Part shown: piece by piece, positions 57,373 to 64,000 of the stretch | Layout of the letters: each line of letters starts with the position of its first letter | Position numbering within the stretch: the stretch's first letter is position 1 | Source of the DNA: Lachnospiraceae bacterium JLR.KK008 | Lineage (GTDB): Bacteria; Bacillota; Clostridia; Lachnospirales; Lachnospiraceae | Direction: 5' to 3' | Length of the DNA: 64,000 bases | NCBI GenBank assembly: GCA_037015955.1 | Contig: CP143548.1 | Span: 892,001 to 956,000, forward strand | Notes under the pieces: generated by a model | What the model was told of the DNA's origin: nothing | The model's input: only the letters and a program-made list of their open reading frames with translations | Database searches by the model: none | Made by a program: the position numbers and the translations under genes

Positions 57373-57636
57373 TCAGGGACAGTCGCGCCAGGTCTTGCAT
57401 TGTTCAATACGCTGTCCGTTGTCGCTCTGTTCCATATCATAGGCGAACTGGTGGAGCAGTGCGCAGGGGAAACTTTCACAAGTTCCGCAGTGTACCTGTC
57501 TGCTGTTCTCCGAGCATGATTTCACGGGGCAGCTCTCGCCCCAGAATGGCTTGTCCATATGTACGCAGCCAGGACAGTTCATCTGTTCCCGAAAAGCACA
57601 TTGGCTGCAAAGTAATCCACATCTTGACTCGATCAT
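57373..57636 (-). CDS. DUF3795-type cysteine-rich protein
   Basis: 87 residues with eleven cysteines, paired as CGLLCSQC, CPGC, CPVKSC and CGTCESFPC, the pattern of DUF3795 proteins; probable metal or iron-sulfur binding. Function unknown. GGGAGG lies before ATG 57636. Divergent from the thrS leader. Confidence 0.8.
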   Translation of the reverse strand: MIESRCGLLCSQCAFREQMNCPGCVHMDKPFWGESCPVKSCSENSRQVHCGTCESFPCALLHQFAYDMEQSDNGQRIEQCKTWRDCP

Positions 57637-57746
57637 AATAATACCTCCCTTCTGTAAGAAACCTCTATTTCTGTTTTTATCTTATCATGGCAAACAGGAC
57701 ACCAGTCTGTCATGAATCTTTTTACGACGCACAATATTGTTGCCTC

Positions 57747-57775
57747 TTGACAATCTTCTCACGAAGTGCTAAAGT
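57747..57775 (+). promoter_or_regulatory. Promoter of thrS
   Basis: TTGACA (57747-57752) and TAAAGT (57770-57775) with TG extension, spacer 17, directly before the T-box leader. Confidence 0.7.
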
Positions 57776-57784
57776 GAACAGAAA

Positions 57785-58041
57785 TTAAAAGCGATGACGG
57801 AAACGAGTAGCAGTCCGGAACCATCCAGAGAGAGCGGCATTTGGTGGAAGCCGTTTATGCGGGAAGGCTGTGAAAACCATTCCCAAGCTGCAGCGCCGAA
57901 AGACATTTTTGTCCGGTAAGTGTTGTCGTATGCCTGCGTTAAAGGACAGGATTTGCTGGAATCCGAAGTGAAAAGTTAAGGTGGAACCGTGCAACTTGCA
58001 CCCTTAAAGATACAGGAACTGTATCTTTGAGGGTGTTTTTT
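57785..58041 (+). promoter_or_regulatory. T-box leader (threonine) of thrS
   Basis: Conserved stem I elements GATGACGGAAACGAGTAG and AGAGAG, distal loop TGGTGGAAGCC, and the T-box sequence AAGGTGGAACCGTG at 57978-57991. The likely specifier is ACC (Thr) at 57876-57878 within GTGAAAACCATT. The terminator is CACCC ... GGGTG (57999-58035) plus six T. Uncharged tRNA-Thr would pair with the specifier and T-box and allow thrS transcription. Confidence 0.92.
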
Positions 58042-58083
58042 ACCATATAGGAAAGTTCTCCGAATTTCCCATATGGTAAAAAA
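58036..58083. repeat. Second large hairpin after the T-box terminator
   Basis: Arms of 19 bases (58036-58054 and 58065-58083) match except one position: TTTTTTACCATAT-GGAAA against TTTCC-ATATGGTAAAAAA, loop of 10. The left arm includes the T-run of the T-box terminator. Confidence 0.8.
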
Positions 58084-58160
58084 GTAATTATCGCACTGCG
58101 GCGAGCAGGGGGCCATCTGCATGATTGTTTTAAAAATTTCCATAGAAAGGGGTAAATGAC

Positions 58161-59945
58161 ATGAAAGTGCTGACAAACGACGGACAGGTAAGAGAATATG
58201 GTTTTGATGAGAAGCTGGGGAGAGCGGCTTTCTGGCACACGTCGGCCCATATTCTGGCGCAGGCGGTAAAGCGGCTCTATCCGGATGTGAAATGTGCGAT
58301 TGGACCGGCAGTGGACGGTGGATTTTATTATGATTTTGAGTTTTCATTTCCTTTTCAGGAAGGACATCTCGCCGGAGTGGAGGAAGAGATGAGACGGATT
58401 GTAAAGGAAGCGCTTCCGCTGCGGACGTACGAAGTGGCAAGAGAAGAAGCGGCCCGGATTATGGGAGAACGTGGGGAAGAGTATAAGCTGGAGATGATCA
58501 GACAGCTTGCCGACGGGGAACGGATTACGTTTTATGAGCAGGGTAATTACGGGGAATTCTGCGCAGGCCCTCATGTGACGAATACGTGTGTAGTTGGGGC
58601 GCTGAAGCTGACAGGCATTGCCGGAGCCTATTGGCGGGGCGATGAAAACAACAGAATGCTCACAAGAATTTACGGTGTTTCGTTCCCGAATGAGGCGGAG
58701 CTGTCACAGCATCTGGAAATGCTGGAGGAGGCAAAGCGCAGGGATCACAGGAAGCTGGGACGGGAATTGGGGCTGTTTGCTTTTATGGAAGAGGGACCGG
58801 GGTTTCCCTTTTTCCTTCCAAAAGGAATGATTCTCAAAAATATTCTGATCGGCTATTGGAGAGCGCTGCATGAGCGGGAAGGGTATCAGGAGATTTCCAC
58901 GCCGATTATGCTGGATCGCGGTCTGTGGGAGACATCGGGGCACTGGGATCATTACCGGGATAATATGTACACGACAGTGATTGAGGGAAATGAATTTGCG
59001 GTCAAGCCGATGAACTGTCCGGGCGGGATGCTTGTCTATCAGATGACGCCGCATTCTTATAAGGAACTGCCGCTGCGGCTGGGAGAACTGGGGATTGTGC
59101 ACAGACATGAAAAGTCCGGACAGATGCACGGACTTATGCGGGTACGCTGCTTTACACAGGACGACGCTCATATTTTTATGACGGAAGAGCAGATCCGGGA
59201 CGAGATCAAAGGCGTTGTGAGAATGATCGATGAAGTATATACCAGATTTGGGTTTCCCTATTATGTGGAACTTTCGACAAGACCGGAGGACAGCATGGGG
59301 AGCGATGAGGACTGGGAGCTGGCGACACAGGGGTTGCGGGAGGCGTTGGAAGATCTGGACTTGTCCTACCAGATCAATGAAGGAGACGGAGCCTTTTACG
59401 GGCCGAAGATCGATTTTCATCTGAAAGATTCTCTTGGCAGGACATGGCAGTGCGGTACGATACAGCTTGATTTTCAGCTTCCGCTCAGGTTCGGGGCGGA
59501 ATATACGGGTGCCGACGGGAAGAGACATCGTCCGATCATGATCCACCGGGTCATCTATGGCTCGATCGAGCGGTTCATCGGGATTCTGATTGAGCATTAT
59601 GCAGGGAAATTTCCGGTATGGCTGGCACCGGTCCAGGCAAAGGTACTCTCGGTCTCGGAAAAGAGCGAACGATATGCAGGAGAAGTCTGCGAAACGATGA
59701 AACGGGCGGGCATCCGCTGTGAGACTGACCTTCGCAGTGAAAAGCTGGGCTATAAGATCCGGGAATCCAGGCTGGAGAAGGTGCCGTATCTTGTGATCGT
59801 GGGGGAAAAGGAGGAGCAGGAAGGGACGATCTCCGTGCGCTGCAGAGACGGGCGGGAGGGAAAAGATTCGTCGGAGAGTATGAGGGTGGAGGATCTGATC
59901 AGGAAGATCAGCCAGAGACAGAGCGACTGTCTGCCTCCGGTCTGA
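58161..59945 (+). CDS. thrS: Threonyl-tRNA synthetase without TGS domain
   Basis: 594 residues. About 60 N-terminal residues that form the TGS domain in most ThrRS are missing; only about 20 precede the N2 editing domain. Editing residues are intact (H26 and H30 in HTSAHILAQ; C134 and H138 in CAGPH). Class II core: zinc Cys286 in MNCPGGM, IVHRHEKSGQMHGLMRVR, and the later MIHRVIYGSIERFIGILIEH; anticodon-binding domain at the C-terminus from about residue 490. RBS AGAAAGGGG before ATG 58161. Controlled by the T-box. Confidence 0.95.
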   Translation: MKVLTNDGQVREYGFDEKLGRAAFWHTSAHILAQAVKRLYPDVKCAIGPAVDGGFYYDFEFSFPFQEGHLAGVEEEMRRIVKEALPLRTYEVAREEAARIMGERGEEYKLEMIRQLADGERITFYEQGNYGEFCAGPHVTNTCVVGALKLTGIAGAYWRGDENNRMLTRIYGVSFPNEAELSQHLEMLEEAKRRDHRKLGRELGLFAFMEEGPGFPFFLPKGMILKNILIGYWRALHEREGYQEISTPIMLDRGLWETSGHWDHYRDNMYTTVIEGNEFAVKPMNCPGGMLVYQMTPHSYKELPLRLGELGIVHRHEKSGQMHGLMRVRCFTQDDAHIFMTEEQIRDEIKGVVRMIDEVYTRFGFPYYVELSTRPEDSMGSDEDWELATQGLREALEDLDLSYQINEGDGAFYGPKIDFHLKDSLGRTWQCGTIQLDFQLPLRFGAEYTGADGKRHRPIMIHRVIYGSIERFIGILIEHYAGKFPVWLAPVQAKVLSVSEKSERYAGEVCETMKRAGIRCETDLRSEKLGYKIRESRLEKVPYLVIVGEKEEQEGTISVRCRDGREGKDSSESMRVEDLIRKISQRQSDCLPPV

Positions 59946-59987
59946 CTGGCAGAATATACGGCGGAGGAAAGGAAAGCGGAGCAGGAG

Positions 59988-61202
59988 TTATTGCCTGTCC
60001 GGTTTTCGGATGGCTTCCAGGATCCGTGTCAGCCCTTTTTCGATCATGGCACGCGGCATGGCGAGATTCAGCCTGACATATCCCCGGGAGTTGCCGACAA
60101 ACAGACCATTGCCGCTTTCCAGGAGCACGCCTGCATGATCGGCGAAAAACAGCGTCAGGTCGTCGACGCCGGGCAGGATGCGGCTTGTATCGATCCACGC
60201 AAAATAGGTGGCTTCCGGGATACAAAAACCGGCCTGCGGAATGTTATCTCTGAGAAAGTCATTCACATACGCGAAATTTCCGTCCACGTATGCCTTGAGT
60301 TGTTCCAGCCATTCTCCGGCCTGCTCATATGCGGCTTTGTGTGCGGCAACGGAGAGCGGGTTGACAGCGCCGATGTTCTTGTCACGGGCGGTAAATCTGG
60401 CTCGCTCCCCAGAGTCGCGGATGATGATATTGGAGAAGAGCATTCCCGCCAGATTAAAGGTTTTGCTCGCGGACATGCAGGTGACCAGTCGACGATAGTC
60501 CGGCATAATCTTTCCCATTGGTGTATGATGCAGGCCGCAGCGGACGAGATCACAGTGGATTTCGTCGGACACGATCCATAGCTCATGTTTTTTGACGATG
60601 TCGGCAATCCGAGTCAGCTCTTCCTCCGTCCAGATGCGTCCGGTCGGATTGTGCGGATTGCATAGCAGAAGGAGTTTTACCGCGGAGTCGGATGCCTTTT
60701 CCTCCAGATCGTCAAAGTCGATGGAAAATCGGCGCCCGTCTGTCTGCAACGGAAGTGGCACCAGTTCCCGGCTATTATATTCACAGGCACAGAGGAAGGC
60801 GCCGTAGGAAGGGGTGAAGGCCATCACTTTTTCACCGGGACCGACCAGATCTTCTATGAGCTGATAGAGCGCGGGAACGACGCCCGGAGAAAACACCAGC
60901 TCTTCTTTGGGGAAATGCCAGTCGTACCTGTCCTGACACCATTTGCGTACAGCCTCGTAGTAGCCATTGTCCGATACCATGGTATAGCCGAGAATCTTCC
61001 GATTCAGGCGGTCGATGATCGCCTGGCGGATCTGCGGCGCTACGGCAAACTCCATGTCGGCGACCCACATTCGCACAAAATCGTCATCCGCATAGGGAAA
61101 TTCTCTCTCCGGCGTGAGTGGGAAGAGATAGGAACGCCAGCCGTCCACATTCTCGGAATTGGTATTGTTTCTGTTGATGATCTCATCAAAATCGTATTTC
61201 AT
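59988..61202 (-). CDS. MalY/PatB-type cystathionine beta-lyase/aminotransferase
   Basis: 404 residues from ATG 61202 (GAGGAGG upstream). Fold type I PLP enzyme: MWVADMEFAVAPQIRQAI, GVVPALYQLIE, LCNPHNPTGRIWTEEEL, VSDEIHCDLVR, and PLP lysine in CMSASKTFNLAGMLFSN. Cleaves cystathionine or cysteine by beta-elimination; some members regulate sugar genes. Single gene, convergent to thrS. Confidence 0.92.
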   Translation of the reverse strand: MKYDFDEIINRNNTNSENVDGWRSYLFPLTPEREFPYADDDFVRMWVADMEFAVAPQIRQAIIDRLNRKILGYTMVSDNGYYEAVRKWCQDRYDWHFPKEELVFSPGVVPALYQLIEDLVGPGEKVMAFTPSYGAFLCACEYNSRELVPLPLQTDGRRFSIDFDDLEEKASDSAVKLLLLCNPHNPTGRIWTEEELTRIADIVKKHELWIVSDEIHCDLVRCGLHHTPMGKIMPDYRRLVTCMSASKTFNLAGMLFSNIIIRDSGERARFTARDKNIGAVNPLSVAAHKAAYEQAGEWLEQLKAYVDGNFAYVNDFLRDNIPQAGFCIPEATYFAWIDTSRILPGVDDLTLFFADHAGVLLESGNGLFVGNSRGYVRLNLAMPRAMIEKGLTRILEAIRKPDRQ

Positions 61203-61268
61203 AAAAGGCCTCCTCATACTGCATGGGATTATCAGGCGTTTGCGAAATTACTTCATGCCTGAATTTTT

Positions 61269-61482
61269 ATATCCAATTCATATATTTGAGCAGGAACCGT
61301 TTCTTTTCTGCAAAAGCTGAGAAAGTCAGACACGCCGGGCATTTCGATGAGCCTGTTACCGCGAAAAACATGTTCCGCAGAAGCGTCCATGCTTTTTCAG
61401 TCTCATCTCCATGGCGGTCAAATGTCTTTCTCAGCTTTTGCAGAAAAGAAACGCCTTTGCTGAAATCCGACGAATTGGATAT
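61269..61482. repeat. Large inverted repeat in a gene-free stretch
   Basis: Two 57-base arms, 61269-61325 and 61426-61482, around a 100-base loop. The inner 28 bases (61298-61325 and 61426-61453) are perfect and the outer 11 (ATATCCAATTC) are perfect; the 18 in between have diverged. Further related pairs lie outside: GGCGTTTGCGAAAT at 61235-61248 with one mismatch against 61503-61516. The 520-base interval 61203-61722 has no credible gene besides this. Confidence 0.85.
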
Positions 61483-61722
61483 GAAATCGCACAGTTGATT
61501 GCATTTCGAAAACGCCCGCATGGGCTTCCATTCAGGCAGAATTCTGTCGTATGAATATCATAGCATCCGACATGCGGCAGTGCAAGGCGTTTCTATACTT
61601 GCTGTCATTTATCGAACCTGAAACTTTCGGTGGAGAATTCGGGCCGGATATGGTAAATTAAGATAGATGCGAAATACAGGACACAGGGTGTGGATGATAA
61701 GACACAGAGGTAGGTAGGAACG

Positions 61723-63660
61723 ATGACTGATGAGAGAAAGAAGCAGCTGCTCCGGCTGCTCGAAATGGCCCGCAGTGAGGTAGAGAACGGACAGGAGATT
61801 TCCACGGAGTATGCGAGAGTCTTCTTCCCGCCGCAGCGCCGGGAATATGAGCTGACTTATTACGGCAAGGAGACGAGAGAACAGATTATCAGTCAGACGT
61901 ATGCGGCGCCGCTGCAGGAGGACCGGAAATTTGGCGATGCGGGTGCGGATGGCTGGCTGAACAAGCTGATCTTCGGAGACAACCTGCAGGTGCTCAAACG
62001 GCTGGTCGAGATGAAACGGTCCGGGGAGCTGAAAAATGCCGACGGTACGGATGGCGTCAGACTTGTCTATATCGACCCGCCCTTTGCCTCGAAGCAGGAC
62101 TTTACCAATAACGAGAAGGCTTATGCCGATAAGATCAAGGGCGCACAGTTTCTGGAATGGCTGCGCAGACGGCTTGTGCTGCTGCGGGAAGTGCTGTCTT
62201 CAGACGGCAGTATTTTCGTTCATCTGGATTGGCACAAGGCGCATTACATCAAAGTGTTGATGGACGAGGTGTTCGGTGAGGGGAACTTTCGCAATGAGAT
62301 TATCTGGCATTATGGAACTTATGTCGGGCAGACAAAAAATAAATTTCCGCGCAAGCACGATACGCTGCTCGTATATGGGAGGACGATTGATGCGCGGGTT
62401 TTCTTTCCCCAAAGAGATGGCAATCCGGAGAATGATGCCAACTTTAAGCGGTGGATGAGCTATTTTAACGACAACAATGAGATCACGGGAGGCGACTACC
62501 CGTCCGAAGATTCGAAATTTGACGGTTATGTCAAACGGTTTGTCAAAGAGCACGGCAGGCAGCCCGGGAGCGAGGATGTGTTGCTGCGGGTTGACGGTAA
62601 GCTGGTAGACTCTGTCTGGGGCATTGAACCGGAAGAGGATGAGACGGTCTGGGATATTCAGTCAGTCAATCCGATGGCGAAGGAAAAGACCGGTTATCCA
62701 ACACAGAAACCGGAAGAATTGCTGCGCAGAGTGATCGCTTCCTCCTCAGTAGAAGGGGATATCGTGCTGGACTGCTTTGGCGGTTCGGGCACGACGGCGG
62801 CGGTGGCTGAGAAGATGGGACGCAGATGGATCACCGTGGATATTGGCAAGCTGTCCGTTTATATGATACAGAAGCGGATCCTCGGCATTGGCGGCCACAG
62901 GGGCTTTGTCGTATACAATGCGGGCCTGTACGACAATACGAGGCTGAATGATTTTGACGAAGGGCAGTGGAAGCAGTTCGCCATGTCGCTGTGGGACGTG
63001 GAACCGCTGGAGAAGACGGTGAGAGGAATCCGCTTCGACGGGCACAGAGACGGTGCCCCTGTCAAAGTGTATACGCCGCAGGAACTGGAGCGGCTTGGCG
63101 GGCTGATCACGGAGGAGACGATCGGACAGCTGTACCGAAGACTCGGAGCCAGCGCCGGTAGAGAGCTCTATGTGATCGCACCGCGGGGGAAATTTGCCTT
63201 TGCCAGCGATGAACTGGACGGCGACGGTGACTGGGACGTGACCTTTTATTTCCTGCGCATCCCCAATTCAATGACCGAGCGGTTCACAGACAGCTTCAGC
63301 GCCCAGATTCAGGCGTCCGACACGGATTCGGTCAACGATGCGGTGGATGCGGTGGGATTCGATTTCATCCGTCCTCCAAGGGTGGCTTTTACGGTGGCGG
63401 ACGGACGACTGACGATCGATTCCTTCAGTGCGCAGGCGAGAATCCGGGGGAAATACGAGTACATGGGGATCGAAGCGTTCTCCATGCTGCTTGTTGATTT
63501 TTCCTATGATGGCAAAGTGTTCTCGGTGGATCATGTCTATTATCGGGATCACTTTAAAGAAAACAGTATCGATTTTCCGACGAAACGTGTCGCCGGGCAG
63601 GCAATGCTGATCTTTATCGATAAGTTCGGAAACGAGTACAGAACAATATACGGAGGCTGA
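61723..63660 (+). CDS. Type III restriction-modification adenine methyltransferase (Mod)
   Basis: 645 residues, typical for Mod. Beta-class N6-adenine methyltransferase order: catalytic DPPF at 118-121, target-recognition region in the middle, SAM-binding DCFGGSGTTAAVAEKMGRR from residue 350. Methylates an asymmetric site and forms the complex with Res. The N-terminal helical stretch and LIFGDNLQVLKRL are family features. Start ATG 61723 after AGGTAGGAACG. Res begins one base after its stop. Confidence 0.93.
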   Translation: MTDERKKQLLRLLEMARSEVENGQEISTEYARVFFPPQRREYELTYYGKETREQIISQTYAAPLQEDRKFGDAGADGWLNKLIFGDNLQVLKRLVEMKRSGELKNADGTDGVRLVYIDPPFASKQDFTNNEKAYADKIKGAQFLEWLRRRLVLLREVLSSDGSIFVHLDWHKAHYIKVLMDEVFGEGNFRNEIIWHYGTYVGQTKNKFPRKHDTLLVYGRTIDARVFFPQRDGNPENDANFKRWMSYFNDNNEITGGDYPSEDSKFDGYVKRFVKEHGRQPGSEDVLLRVDGKLVDSVWGIEPEEDETVWDIQSVNPMAKEKTGYPTQKPEELLRRVIASSSVEGDIVLDCFGGSGTTAAVAEKMGRRWITVDIGKLSVYMIQKRILGIGGHRGFVVYNAGLYDNTRLNDFDEGQWKQFAMSLWDVEPLEKTVRGIRFDGHRDGAPVKVYTPQELERLGGLITEETIGQLYRRLGASAGRELYVIAPRGKFAFASDELDGDGDWDVTFYFLRIPNSMTERFTDSFSAQIQASDTDSVNDAVDAVGFDFIRPPRVAFTVADGRLTIDSFSAQARIRGKYEYMGIEAFSMLLVDFSYDGKVFSVDHVYYRDHFKENSIDFPTKRVAGQAMLIFIDKFGNEYRTIYGG

Positions 63661-63661
63661 G

Positions 63662-64000
63662 ATGGAATACCGGGAGAGCGATCTGGTGCTGGAAGTCAGC
63701 AAGAATGTAGATCCCAATGTGTGGGATGAGGGGAAATATGCGGCCTTTTTTGACCTTTTATTCCGGGACCGGGTTTATCAGAAGGAGGCGGCGGAGACGG
63801 CGCTGCGTTATTTGAACAGCGGTGTATATTCATGTATGGAGGATCTGGCGCGGGAAAATTTTGCTGCCAATGAAGTGATCCGGGAACGCTTTTACGGGAA
63901 CCTCAGCGCCTTTCTCGAGGACATCGGACTGCCGGACAGATTGTCGGGAACGATCGATCTGGCGACGGGCACCGGGAAAAGTTATGTGATGTATGCGCTG
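63662..64000 (+). CDS. Type III restriction endonuclease Res subunit (cut by window end)
   Basis: The first 113 residues are visible from ATG 63662. Walker A is TIDLATGTGKSYVM near residue 97-110, the start of the SF2 helicase motor of Res; the nuclease domain would be far downstream. The gap to mod is one base (TGAGATGG), with GGAGG upstream within mod. Together with Mod it forms a type III restriction system. Confidence 0.85.
   Translation, partial: MEYRESDLVLEVSKNVDPNVWDEGKYAAFFDLLFRDRVYQKEAAETALRYLNSGVYSCMEDLARENFAANEVIRERFYGNLSAFLEDIGLPDRLSGTIDLATGTGKSYVMYAL

Noticed and set aside
61267-61521. 84-residue minus-strand ORF between the lyase and mod genes
   Set aside because: It is spanned by the two arms of the inverted repeat and has no family resemblance; likely a by-product of the repeat.

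Overview
The window looks like a chromosomal segment of a gut-type Firmicute, most probably a member of the Lachnospiraceae (Clostridia). The reasons are the gene content (mannose- and beta-glucoside-family PTS, RpiR and BglG regulators, a DUF1653 protein, UPF0735/PheB next to homoserine dehydrogenase, a T-box in front of thrS, a flavoredoxin-rubredoxin fusion), strong AGGAGG-like ribosome binding sites and clear sigma-A type promoters. No tRNA, rRNA or CRISPR array was seen.

Layout. 1-604: the tail of a large serine recombinase and the end of its mobile element, which has cut the 5' end off an ABC-exporter ATPase gene. 605-3370: AT-rich remnant with that ATPase, two ABC-2 permeases and a decayed mutS2-like fragment. 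3434-8646: two ankyrin-repeat proteins, a TPR-like protein, a membrane protein and a family 4 uracil-DNA glycosylase. 8728-11591: a chemoreceptor downstream of a sugar-binding lipoprotein with no permease. 11898-18816: fructosamine-kinase-like gene, a mannose-family PTS with NanE (probable N-acetylmannosamine uptake), a Nif3-like protein and an RpiR regulator. 19101-22586: a second chemoreceptor and a MATE exporter.

22674-28120 holds the most notable locus: a 932-residue P-loop ATPase followed by an 857-residue protein that keeps every zinc and catalytic residue of adenosine deaminase. Size, order and motifs match the RADAR anti-phage system (rdrA-rdrB). A DUF1653 protein overlaps the end of rdrB. 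RADAR is a described system, so the new points here would be its context and the linked third gene.

28873-41878 is mostly housekeeping: mutY, glyA, an amino-acid ABC importer with a perfect 22-nt palindromic operator, redox enzymes, an aspartate-family operon (UPF0735, hom, apgM-like, aspartokinase) in which the apgM-like protein may be the homoserine kinase, and metF. 42010-46453 is a beta-glucoside operon controlled by BglG-type antitermination with a visible RAT/terminator. 46597-52608 has ilvE, udk, a PHP phosphoesterase, a flavoprotein, a PpiC-type lipoprotein and a polysaccharide deacetylase. 52605-56528 is an AraC regulator divergent from a second beta-glucoside PTS plus HAD phosphatase. 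56720-61202 has a methylguanine methyltransferase, a DUF3795 protein, a T-box-controlled thrS that lacks the TGS domain, and a MalY-type lyase. 61203-61722 is a gene-free stretch with a large inverted repeat, and the window ends in a type III restriction-modification system (mod complete, res cut by the window edge).

Together the genes describe a fermentative, saccharolytic, probably chemotactic anaerobe with several phosphotransferase routes for host or plant sugars and at least two anti-phage systems (RADAR and type III R-M).
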